Below are positions 36,343-44,252 of a stretch of 64,000 bases of DNA, piece by piece (the first letter of the stretch is position 1; each line of letters opens with the position of its first letter). The notes under the pieces are model-generated. The model was given only the letters and a program-made list of their open reading frames with translations, had not been told where the DNA came from and did not search any database. Both the position numbers and the translations under genes were made by a program. The DNA comes from KBS-96 sp963722585. GTDB taxonomy: Bacteria > Acidobacteriota > Terriglobia > Bryobacterales > Bryobacteraceae. The stretch is taken from positions 1 through 64,000 of the forward strand of contig CAVRNU010000024.1 of the NCBI GenBank assembly GCA_963722585.1, read 5' to 3'.

Positions 36343-37662
36343 CCGTTTCGCGTCTATTGCACGCGGTTGTGCTGCTCGAATGCGCTTTTCAAGGTCGCAT
36401 ACTGCCTGAAAGGTCTCGGTATCGATCTGTTGCATGTAGATCTCTCGTGTCGTCTCCGCTTTTGAGTGTCGCAATTGCCCTTGGATCGGCTTGTCAGCGA
36501 CATGCTGATGATGTTGAACGGTCGCGTGGCCACGCCGAAACCAGTGATAGGAGATACCAGGCAAACCGATCTTCTCGCCTGCCGGTTTAAGAACGTCCTC
36601 GGCCCAGTTCGTCGCAATGATCGGAGTGCCGTTGCGAGTCGGGAAGATATATGATTCTGGATCGTCACCGTTTGTGAGGCCGTATTCGCGCCACCCGAGA
36701 ATGTCCTTCGCGAGCTGCGGCGGCACTGCCACCTTTTGCGCCGCCTTCCCCTCGCCGGCAATTTTACCGGCCCATTCTTTGACTTTGTGAGTCCGGGCGC
36801 AAAAAGATCGCTCAATATTCAGAAAGTACATCCCATTCTGTTCTTGAAAGTCCTTCCATCTCAGCACGAACAGTTCGCCCCGTCGGAGAGCACAAAGTAA
36901 GAACATATTCAAAATGATTCGATCTCGAGGCGCCTTGATCTCGTGGAACAGCGCGAGAAATTGATCAATCGAAATCGACGGTTGGCTCCGCGACTTTTTG
37001 ATCCGTTTGGGAATTCGCTGCGTCTTCGGTATCAAGCGGCTCGCATTGCCATGAATAACTCCGAGATCACGCGCCATGTCAAGAATCGCCTTCGAATAAG
37101 TAAACGCCTTTTTCGCGGTCCACATGGAGAACCTACGATCGGCAATCTCTTCCATAAAGCGTCGAATGAGATTTTCATCATTCATCTCAGTAATCGTGTA
37201 GTCACCAAAAAAAGGAATCAGGAAGGAGTCGCGGTAATACTCCCAATTGATCCTGGAATTCTCTTCCCAACCGTCCTTCCTGCGCTTTTCATAGACAAAG
37301 GCGATGAAGTCCTTGACCTTCATTTCTGGAAAGCCGTTGGATCTATCGCGCGCAGCCACTTGAGCTGCGCGCGATAGAACCTCGGTGGTGTGCCGCTCAG
37401 CGAAAACCTGCCAACGGATTTTTTCCCATTGCGCTTTGGCTTGCTTGATATCCCGCAGACCAGGCCCATGCGAAGACTTGGGGCCGATTTCGTACGGTCC
37501 ACAAGTCACACGCACTCTGCCGCCGTTCCGAATCTCGTAAGCGTTCCACCGGGCGACGAATCGGCTTCCCTGTTTCGTCTTTACTTCATTAACCCAGCCC
37601 CTACCTATGGGTCCGAGCTTTCGCCCTTTCATGTATTTGAGGAGTCTATCAACAAGAATCAC
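36319..37662 (-). CDS. Tyrosine-type integrase of the conjugative element
   Basis: 447 residues (a start at MKGRKLGPI, 37632, is also possible). SAM-like core-binding domain (MKVKDFIAFVYEKRRKDGWEENSR), then the catalytic domain with Arg in LLCALRRGELFVLRWKDF, HWFRRGHAT (His-x-x-Arg), QLRHSKAETT (His) and REIYMQQ (Tyr). The set is complete. It lies at the edge of the trb region and 3 bp after the excisionase-like gene, so it is the likely integrase of the element. The att sites were not found. Confidence 0.92.
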   Translation of the reverse strand: MILVDRLLKYMKGRKLGPIGRGWVNEVKTKQGSRFVARWNAYEIRNGGRVRVTCGPYEIGPKSSHGPGLRDIKQAKAQWEKIRWQVFAERHTTEVLSRAAQVAARDRSNGFPEMKVKDFIAFVYEKRRKDGWEENSRINWEYYRDSFLIPFFGDYTITEMNDENLIRRFMEEIADRRFSMWTAKKAFTYSKAILDMARDLGVIHGNASRLIPKTQRIPKRIKKSRSQPSISIDQFLALFHEIKAPRDRIILNMFLLCALRRGELFVLRWKDFQEQNGMYFLNIERSFCARTHKVKEWAGKIAGEGKAAQKVAVPPQLAKDILGWREYGLTNGDDPESYIFPTRNGTPIIATNWAEDVLKPAGEKIGLPGISYHWFRRGHATVQHHQHVADKPIQGQLRHSKAETTREIYMQQIDTETFQAVCDLEKRIRAAQPRAIDAKRSRVRKSA

Positions 37663-37665
37663 TGC

Positions 37666-37965
37666 TTAGGTGCAAATCTCGGCTGGCGCTTTCTTTCGTT
37701 GCCAGCTTGGCCGTGTCTCGATTTGTTCCTGCACCCACCGAGACAGTGCACGTTTTGAGTACTTGATTTGTCGGCCCATCGTGCGAATGTGAGGAACGAT
37801 CGGTTCAACCCGAGTAGTGTGGTCTCGAAGCCATTGCTTCTTGACCTTCAGGAACGCGCAGGCTTCTTCATCGGTGAGCAATTCGTCTTCGTCCAGATGA
37901 ACAGGGGAACGAGATCCTGTCTCGGTAAGGTCTCGCGTCGGATTTGGTTTGAGAAGTCCTCTCAT
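37666..37965 (-). CDS. Excisionase-like helix-turn-helix protein
   Basis: 99 residues. Winged helix of the MerR/excisionase type: LLTDEEACAFLKVKKQWLRDHT and IKYSKRALSRWVQEQIE. Such proteins bind and bend DNA at att sites or act as small regulators. Lies 3 bp upstream of the integrase on the same strand, the usual xis-int order. Confidence 0.85.
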   Translation of the reverse strand: MRGLLKPNPTRDLTETGSRSPVHLDEDELLTDEEACAFLKVKKQWLRDHTTRVEPIVPHIRTMGRQIKYSKRALSRWVQEQIETRPSWQRKKAPAEICT

Positions 37966-37979
37966 ATGGAAGGTCCCGC

Positions 37980-38318
37980 TCAGCCGGGCAATGAGACTTC
38001 GCGACTGGTTGGCGCTCTGGAACCGTTTACAACGCGATATTCTTGTCCAAGATCGCCGCTGTGAGAGTTTGTTCTAAGCCTTCGCTGAAATGCCCGATCG
38101 GCTGATTGCAATCTGTCGAGCGCCTCGACAAGTTGCAGACCGGCCTCCTGTAATTCCTGGGGCCGGCCGAATTGCTCCGTCGCCTTGACTGCAAAGCGAA
38201 TTTTCTCGATCGCGACACGGATCTGATAAGCCATCTCGAACTCGGCAGGCGAGGGCCTGCTCAGAACCTTCGCTTCGACTATCGAGAAAACCTCTTTTGC
38301 AAGTTCAGAAGTAGTCAC
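37980..38318 (-). CDS. Hypothetical small helical protein
   Basis: 112 residues from GTG 38318 (VTTSELAKEVFSIVEAK), chosen because AGAGGAGG lies 7 bp upstream; a longer frame would run back into trbI. Predicted mostly helical (SPAEFEMAYQIRVAIEKIRFA, ELQEAGLQLVEALDRLQSADR). No family recognised. Last gene before the excisionase in the trb operon. Confidence 0.6.
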   Translation of the reverse strand: MTTSELAKEVFSIVEAKVLSRPSPAEFEMAYQIRVAIEKIRFAVKATEQFGRPQELQEAGLQLVEALDRLQSADRAFQRRLRTNSHSGDLGQEYRVVNGSRAPTSREVSLPG

Positions 38319-38335
38319 AATCGCCTCCTCTGGTT

Positions 38336-39871
38336 TTACTGCGATGGCACGCCTGATCGCGGCCAAAGCCGCTTTTCGCCTGGCACCGGCTGTGGATCGG
38401 CCTGCGTGGGCTCGTATGGTGTTTCGAACAAAATGTCGCGGTTCACTCGAACTGTGAATCGGTAGCCGGCGGGAACCTTGATTGTCGGCTGCGTGTTGAG
38501 ATTTCTTCGGGTGATCTGAGAACCAGTCTGGCTAAGCTCTTGCCCGACAGCACTGGAGGCGGCCTGGCCGGGCGTTGGGTACCCCAACGTTGTCTGATTC
38601 TGCGTTTGCGAGATCTGGAAAGCCGCCGTGAACATGCTTGTGAGCACCGAGAATCCGAGAAGGCGCTTGTAATGATGGTCCACTTTGTCCCGTAGCCCGG
38701 CATTACCGTGCGAGTCGAGCCCGACCATGCCGTCAAGATCGATGGATGATGCATCCGGGAAGATAAGGCGATTCCAGGCGACCTGAACGCCATCTTGCCC
38801 GTACGAAATCCGTGAGTCGTATTTGCCGATCAACCGCGAGCCCTGCGGGATCAGCAAATAGAGCCCTGTGGCGGTGTCGTAAACGTTCGAAGTCACCAAG
38901 GCTTTCAGTTCACCGGGCAAATCAGAATTCAAACTCTGTTCCAGAACGGCGGGAATCTCCCAACCGGCTTTAATCTCGTATCGGGAGAGCGGCGCTTCGC
39001 GCGTTGATCGAAGATAGTCCTCCGTTTCCCGATTGCGTGCCGCCGCGAGGAATACCTCTTTCTTCGTTTGCATGTTTTGGCTTTCGTAGTCGGTGTCCGC
39101 ACCGAGCAGGGCGGGTGAATTCGCTATTCGCGCTGGATTATTTGCGGGCGCCATGGAGTTCAGGACTCTCGTCAAGCCCATGGCTTGAGGCTGTTCCTGT
39201 AAGGCGGGCTGGCTTGTGTCCGCGAAGCTCCCGCCGCTGAATTCAGGGTTCCCAGTATTTGCATCGTGCACGCCAGTCGGTGCTGCGATGGCTTCCCGCT
39301 CGCGCCGGTAGGCTGCCATCATGAGCTGCTGTTCTGGCGAGACCTCCTGACCATTTGCAGTTGCCGCAGATTGATTTCGCACAGGAGAACGCCGAACGAC
39401 TACGCGCTCTTGCGGAAGTCCGTCACACGGCTGGCCGGTTTGCGGATTGTACCGGTATGGTTGTCCTGTCCTCGGATCGTAACCGCAAGTTTCTTTCATA
39501 GTCCGTGCACTCTCATCGTCCGGCGGTTTCAGTTCGCCGTTGGATTTCTGCGTCAGCGGAGCGGTTCCAACGGGAATCTCCTGAACAAATTCGTCGCTTG
39601 CCTGCGTGGCGGGCGTGGCGCTCTTTGGAAATCCTGCTTCCTGCCCGGCGGCAGCTTGATTCGCGGTTCGGCGGTATGCACCATAAGCGAACGCCGCCAA
39701 CAGAAAGACGACGACGGCAACCACAATTAGGGTGGTCCTTTTGCTGACCCGTACGGTCTTTCGGGGGCGTGGATGAAGATCCAACCCACTCGGAGCGTCA
39801 ATCGGGCGAACACTCGATCCGCCCGGTTGTTGATCGCCTGGCTTGTCGCTAGCTTTATCCTTTGTTGGCAC
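38336..39871 (-). CDS. trbI: TrbI/VirB10 mating-pair scaffold protein
   Basis: 511 residues. Short cytoplasmic N-terminus, one membrane helix (TTLIVVAVVVFLLAAFAYGAY), a long Pro/Gln-rich periplasmic linker, then the VirB10 beta-barrel domain (YEIKAGWEIPAVLEQSLNSD, GLYLLIPQGSRLIGKYDSRI, LDGMVGLDSHGNAGLRDKVD). It spans both membranes and opens the outer-membrane pore of the conjugative type IV secretion channel. Overlaps the trbG stop by 17 bp. Confidence 0.95.
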   Translation of the reverse strand: MPTKDKASDKPGDQQPGGSSVRPIDAPSGLDLHPRPRKTVRVSKRTTLIVVAVVVFLLAAFAYGAYRRTANQAAAGQEAGFPKSATPATQASDEFVQEIPVGTAPLTQKSNGELKPPDDESARTMKETCGYDPRTGQPYRYNPQTGQPCDGLPQERVVVRRSPVRNQSAATANGQEVSPEQQLMMAAYRREREAIAAPTGVHDANTGNPEFSGGSFADTSQPALQEQPQAMGLTRVLNSMAPANNPARIANSPALLGADTDYESQNMQTKKEVFLAAARNRETEDYLRSTREAPLSRYEIKAGWEIPAVLEQSLNSDLPGELKALVTSNVYDTATGLYLLIPQGSRLIGKYDSRISYGQDGVQVAWNRLIFPDASSIDLDGMVGLDSHGNAGLRDKVDHHYKRLLGFSVLTSMFTAAFQISQTQNQTTLGYPTPGQAASSAVGQELSQTGSQITRRNLNTQPTIKVPAGYRFTVRVNRDILFETPYEPTQADPQPVPGEKRLWPRSGVPSQ

Positions 39872-40967
39872 GGATGATCTCCACCTTTTGAGCCTTCTTG
39901 CCAGAACCCAGGATGAGGTCCGCGCGATCGAACAGCCGGTCCACTATATAAGTCTGTTGTTTCACGCGATAATTCGTCATCTCGCCCTTTCCGTCGCCAC
40001 CAATTACGAGCAGTGCCGGTGCTTCCCGGTGTTGCACATCTTCGGGCATTTGGATGTAGGTTTTCGCCCCGTCGTCAAACACCCGCAAGGGCCGGATGTG
40101 CTCGTCACCACCGCGGACCTTGTAGCCGAAATTCATTTTTTCGACGGCAATCATCGCGGGCGCGAGGTCTGCCTCACGTTTCTTTTCTTCGGCAAGAGCT
40201 CGCTGCTCGGCCATCTGCTGCTGCCATTTGCGGGAAGTGTCGTCTTCGGGATATGCGAATGCGACTCTAGCGACGTAATCCTCAGGCTTCGAGACCAAGC
40301 GCAGATAATACGCTCGCCGATCTGTCGTGATTAACAGGTTGGTGTCAAGGCCCGACGCTTGGGGCTTCAGCACGATTAGTGGCGTGGTCTGATAGCCGCT
40401 GCCGTAGCTGGCCGGGGAGATGTTCCATCTCACCGAATCGCCAATGTGGGGCTCCCCGATGATTCTTTCCCCTTCCTGCAGCTCGATAATGCAGACACGA
40501 AGCGGAGCACAAACAACCGTTGCCAATCCAGCACCGAAGGAATACATGACACGGCCGTCCGGGCCAGGCATCGGCGCATTCTTCCCGCCCTGCCAGCGTT
40601 CGCTGACCCGTACAGCTTCGAGCGCGGTTGCCGATAGCGGAGTATCAGTCCTCAGCCTGAACTCGTTCGGTACACCTTGTGCCGTCGCTTCCGGGTCGCT
40701 TGTGTTCGTAACATCAGGCAAGGCGAATACCGGTCTTGGACCGTCCGGCAGCGCCAGCGCGCTCGGGTCTTGAAGAGTTTGGATCTGAGTGCCGAAATCA
40801 TACTGCTGCAAAAGCGGTGGAATGCGCTTTGCAGCCGCGCCTGGTGCTACGCGTTTCACCTGTACAGGAGCCTTTGGCGGCGCCGAAGCTGAGTGAGTTT
40901 CCTGCCCAAATGCAACTGAGGAGGCAATCGCGAGTGTAGCCGCCATAATCGTTGAAGAATAACTCAT
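39855..40967 (-). CDS. trbG: TrbG/VirB9 outer-membrane pore protein
   Basis: About 370 residues from ATG 40967 (MSYSSTIMAATLAIASSVAFG, signal peptide), preceded by CAGGAGGG. N-terminal and C-terminal VirB9 beta domains: MYSFGAGLATVVCAPLRVCIIELQ, VLKPQASGLDTNLLITTDRR, and the late NFGYKVRGGDEHIRPLRVFDDGAKTYIQM. Forms the outer-membrane ring with the VirB7/TrbH lipoprotein and VirB10. No TrbH gene was seen next to it. Confidence 0.94.
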   Translation of the reverse strand: MSYSSTIMAATLAIASSVAFGQETHSASAPPKAPVQVKRVAPGAAAKRIPPLLQQYDFGTQIQTLQDPSALALPDGPRPVFALPDVTNTSDPEATAQGVPNEFRLRTDTPLSATALEAVRVSERWQGGKNAPMPGPDGRVMYSFGAGLATVVCAPLRVCIIELQEGERIIGEPHIGDSVRWNISPASYGSGYQTTPLIVLKPQASGLDTNLLITTDRRAYYLRLVSKPEDYVARVAFAYPEDDTSRKWQQQMAEQRALAEEKKREADLAPAMIAVEKMNFGYKVRGGDEHIRPLRVFDDGAKTYIQMPEDVQHREAPALLVIGGDGKGEMTNYRVKQQTYIVDRLFDRADLILGSGKKAQKVEIIRANKG

Positions 40968-40989
40968 GAAAGTGCCCTCCTGAAGATCC

Positions 40990-41712
40990 CTATAGAACTC
41001 TCGACCAGCTCGCTTGTGTGACGTATATGCCCAGGGGGTTAACGCGTGCCTCCCCTTCATCTCGCGGCGGACTCAAAACAATGGAGAACGATCCCTTCCA
41101 TTGCTGCTTCGTCTTTACCGCACCATAGAGGTCGCGGGCCGTCTCTTCCCACTCGACCTCATAAGTACGATCGCTTGTGGGAAGAACGGACTTGACTTCG
41201 ACAGAAACTGTTTCCGTTTGCGCCCGCTTAAATGGTGGATCCCCTCTATAGAAGTCGCTTACGAACGTTTGAGCCTCGCTACCGCTCGCGATCTGCGCAT
41301 AGACGCGATTTATCGCTTTCCGCTGTGCAACTCCATCCGTCGTAACCAGGCGCAGGTTTTCGATCCAACTGAAGATGCTCGCTCGTTTCAAACGGTCGTC
41401 GCTTCCCTCCGTCTGGTCCGCAATCCCCGACGCAACCGGCCGGCTGAGATTGTCAAGCAGAACAACGAACGGCACTACGCGAGAGCGAGCGCTGAGCCAG
41501 AGCGTTCCTCCAGTCCCTAGGGACGCAGCAACGGCGCAGACGAGCGCGATGAGTCGCCAGTTCCGTGCACGGGTTATCAGATCGCCGTAGCGCTCGTCCC
41601 ATTCCCGGCGTGCCGCCAAATACGGGTTATGCGGCGCATCCCCTTTGGTCTCCGAGTGGATGGATTTTGTCGGATTCTGACCTGCCTCTACAACTGCCGG
41701 TGTGGTCTCCAC
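40990..41712 (-). CDS. trbF: TrbF/VirB8 inner-membrane assembly protein
   Basis: 240 residues. NPYLAARREWDERYGDLITRARNWR precedes a single membrane helix (LIALVCAVAASLGTGGTLWLSA). The periplasmic NTF2-like VirB8 domain follows (AINRVYAQIASGSEAQTFVS, VEVKSVLPTSDRTYEVEW, LYGAVKTKQQWKGSFSIVL, NPLGIYVTQASW). Nucleates the inner-membrane complex of the mating apparatus. Separated from trbL by 9 bp. Confidence 0.95.
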   Translation of the reverse strand: METTPAVVEAGQNPTKSIHSETKGDAPHNPYLAARREWDERYGDLITRARNWRLIALVCAVAASLGTGGTLWLSARSRVVPFVVLLDNLSRPVASGIADQTEGSDDRLKRASIFSWIENLRLVTTDGVAQRKAINRVYAQIASGSEAQTFVSDFYRGDPPFKRAQTETVSVEVKSVLPTSDRTYEVEWEETARDLYGAVKTKQQWKGSFSIVLSPPRDEGEARVNPLGIYVTQASWSRVL

Positions 41713-41721
41713 AAGTACTCC

Positions 41722-43131
41722 TTATTCGTGCTGGTCAATCGGCATCCGGGGCGGACTGACATGCGGGGCCGAGTCGGACGGAAGAGGGCCGAGACGCCCC
41801 TTCGCGCTTCGGAACTGGTCTGAAAGACCACCGAAAACGGTCTTTACGCGGCCAGCAGGTGAGGTGCTTCCGCCGGACGAAACAGGGCCTGGATTCGACG
41901 GCGCGGCACCACGTTGAGGCGATCCTGGCGGAGGATCGGGCCGGAGCTGAGCCGTTGTAGTACTCGTGGCCGAAACGTCTCGTCTGGTTGGAGCCGCCGG
42001 CGGCGGTACGTGACCGGATGAAGCAGTACCTCCGCCACCCGGACCCGCGGAACCCACCGAAGAGACCGCGCCGGCTAGCCCAGAGCCGCCTGTACGAGAA
42101 CCAACCGCAGACGAAGTGCTGGTTAAAGCGGACACGCCACCCGCAGCAGCGGCGACAGCGCCGGTCGCGACGGCACCGGCAGCCAATGCGCCCGTTGCTA
42201 CCGCCACTCCGGTCCCAACCAGATCGCCGCCTGTCAAAGCCGGAGCACCGCCGAGAACGGCCGCGAATACCTTCGGAATTTGCCAGCAAAGCATCATGAA
42301 GATCAGCGCTGCACCCATCACATCGAAAGCAGTCATATTCGGATGTGGCGCAGTGCCAATGCCCTGGGCCTCGGTCAACCATCCCGCGCCTAAATTCAGA
42401 CCTGTGCTGATCAGGCAGTACAGCAGCAGGATTTTGATCCCAATCGCAACCGCCAGTCCGATATAGCGCTCAACATACGGTGCAGTCCAACGGCTCCCGC
42501 CGAAACCCAGGAAAATGAAGCCAACGGAGACCACCAGATAGCTCTCGACAACCGTCACGATGAAGTTAATTGTGATGATGATGTAGGAGATGACAATGAG
42601 GAGCGCGGCAAACATCATCGCCAGAGAGGTGCCCGGATGGTCGAAGAAACCGGAGTTGCTTGCGGCATCCATCAGAGCAGCTGAAATACTGAGCCCCTGC
42701 GAGAAGACATCTCCAGGAGAGAGTGTGGTACCAACTCCGGCGGCATTCGCGCCGATCTGATTGAAGCTGTCGATAATCGCCGGAATCCACCGCTGACCAT
42801 TCAACAGCAACGCGTAGAAAGCGCCGATCCACATCATTTTTCGGACAAGAGCTGAGGTCCAGCCCTGCAGGTCTGTCTTCTCCAGGAGCATTACGGCTGC
42901 GCTCCAGGCGAATTCGATTACCGCCAGGATTCCGAACAGCGCATTCGCGTAGACCCATATATTGGTAGTCCAAAGTGTCCGCGCATTCCTGTACTGCGCA
43001 AGGATGTCGGTCGGCACGGTTGTCTGATAAGTCTGTGCTAATGCGTCGGACGCAAAGAGAAAGGCAAAAGCCAACAGTGACAGCCATCTCATGACAACAC
43101 TACGCTTGGTATGAATCGAATTCTTTCGCAC
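41722..43131 (-). CDS. trbL: TrbL/VirB6 polytopic channel protein
   Basis: 469 residues, start GTG 43131 after AGGAGAGG. A signal or first helix precedes TYQTTVPTDILAQYRNAR. About six membrane helices follow (ALFGILAVIEFAWSAAVMLL, KMMWIGAFYALLL, VVESYLVVSVGFIFLGF, GLAVAIGIKILLLYCLI, DVMGAALIFMMLCW). The soluble tail of about 150 residues is rich in Gly, Ser and Pro. Inner-membrane channel subunit of the mating apparatus. Confidence 0.93.
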   Translation of the reverse strand: MRKNSIHTKRSVVMRWLSLLAFAFLFASDALAQTYQTTVPTDILAQYRNARTLWTTNIWVYANALFGILAVIEFAWSAAVMLLEKTDLQGWTSALVRKMMWIGAFYALLLNGQRWIPAIIDSFNQIGANAAGVGTTLSPGDVFSQGLSISAALMDAASNSGFFDHPGTSLAMMFAALLIVISYIIITINFIVTVVESYLVVSVGFIFLGFGGSRWTAPYVERYIGLAVAIGIKILLLYCLISTGLNLGAGWLTEAQGIGTAPHPNMTAFDVMGAALIFMMLCWQIPKVFAAVLGGAPALTGGDLVGTGVAVATGALAAGAVATGAVAAAAGGVSALTSTSSAVGSRTGGSGLAGAVSSVGSAGPGGGGTASSGHVPPPAAPTRRDVSATSTTTAQLRPDPPPGSPQRGAAPSNPGPVSSGGSTSPAGRVKTVFGGLSDQFRSAKGRLGPLPSDSAPHVSPPRMPIDQHE

Positions 43132-43188
43132 ACACCTCTCCTGATGAGATCCCTCTTCAGGCGCCGTTCGCCAATCCAGTACTGATCG

Positions 43189-43533
43189 CTAATGCAGGCC
43201 CGGCTGAAACTTTCGGCCGTCGCCTTGTGCGGGCACGGCGCGTGTCATCTCAATGTTGCGAGCAGCCGTGCATACTCTGCCTTCCGTAGTTTGCGCCCAC
43301 TCCGCCGTCGCTTGTTGACGAACCGGTTGGCACATTTTGTCCACATCGTGCGATAGTTGGCGACGCGTGGCCAACCATTTCTGAATCGAATCTGTCGTAG
43401 CGGTTGCCAAGCTTCCAGAGCCAGCCTGTTCCAGTTTCTCTACGATTTGACTGCGCGGTTCTGGCCTGCACGCCGTCAACGCGACCGTGACAACGAGCGC
43501 CAGGTAAATTGAAGATTGGCATTTCGGTGCCAT
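43189..43533 (-). CDS. TrbK-position lipoprotein
   Basis: 114 residues. Lipoprotein signal (IYLALVVTVALTAC, lipobox LTAC). The body contains conserved Cys (DKMCQPVRQQ, GRVCTAARN). It occupies the position of trbK, the entry-exclusion lipoprotein, between trbJ and trbL, but sequence match to TrbK is not visible, so the call rests on context. The C-terminal 13 residues (AQGDGRKFQPGLH) match the end of TrbJ next door. Confidence 0.7.
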   Translation of the reverse strand: MAPKCQSSIYLALVVTVALTACRPEPRSQIVEKLEQAGSGSLATATTDSIQKWLATRRQLSHDVDKMCQPVRQQATAEWAQTTEGRVCTAARNIEMTRAVPAQGDGRKFQPGLH

Positions 43534-43544
43534 ACCCCATCATC

Positions 43545-44252
43545 TTAGTGAAGGCCCGGCTGGAACAGCCGCCCATCCCCCTGCGCCGGACCGCTCGAAA
43601 AGAACCACTGGCTCGTCGCTTCGCGTGCGGCTTCCTGCTGAATCACAGCCGCCTGGTACGCCTGCTTGCTGGTCATATCAGCGATCATCAACTCTCGTAG
43701 CTTTTGAAGCTGCTGAACCTGTTGATCGGCAATCTGGCTCATTACATTTAATGCCTGCATCTGTCCGCCGGCCGATTGCGACATCGTCTCAAGCGAACTG
43801 ATGATGGATTGCTCGTTCTGTAGTTGCTGGCCTTGTAATCCGGCTGCGCGCAATACACCGAGTGTCGTGTCGAGCGATGTCTGCGACCAGTTCTGGTATT
43901 GGACGTAGAATGCCGTTGGGTTGGTGCTGTAACCAGGGAAGGTTGTCGTGAATAACTGGTCCAGATTACCGAGGGAGTAAGCCAAGGCACGACCGCCCTG
44001 AACAATCTGAGCAAGCCCGTTGAGATCCGCCTGGATCGGCCCGAATACTTGATTGGGAATGTTTTGCGTATTCTGCAACATGTTCGAGTACATGTTGAGC
44101 TCGTTTGCCAACTGCTGGCCTTGGCGAATGTACGACATTACGAGTTGAGCATGGTTCAAAAGCTGCGTGATCTCGGTTGCAAATGCACCGGCCCTAAGCG
44201 GGCCGGGAGACAGCAGCAATATTGCACTCAATATCACTAAGCACTTGCGCAT
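43545..44252 (-). CDS. trbJ: TrbJ/VirB5 pilus-tip protein
   Basis: About 235 residues from ATG 44252 (MRKCLVILSAILLLSPG, signal peptide), with AGAGG before it. Long helical body: ATEITQLLNHAQLVMSYIRQ, QQLANELNMYSNMLQNTQNI, QALNVMSQIADQQVQQLQKL, all typical of TrbJ. Sits at the tip of the conjugative pilus and aids contact with the recipient. Ends in AQGDGRLFQPGLH, a tail shared with the TrbK-position lipoprotein. Start overlaps the trbE stop by 16 bp. Confidence 0.92.
   Translation of the reverse strand: MRKCLVILSAILLLSPGPLRAGAFATEITQLLNHAQLVMSYIRQGQQLANELNMYSNMLQNTQNIPNQVFGPIQADLNGLAQIVQGGRALAYSLGNLDQLFTTTFPGYSTNPTAFYVQYQNWSQTSLDTTLGVLRAAGLQGQQLQNEQSIISSLETMSQSAGGQMQALNVMSQIADQQVQQLQKLRELMIADMTSKQAYQAAVIQQEAAREATSQWFFSSGPAQGDGRLFQPGLH

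Noticed and set aside
35880..36590. Plus-strand frame of 236 codons
   Set aside because: It runs antisense to the recombinase relic and the intact integrase and shows no protein family features.
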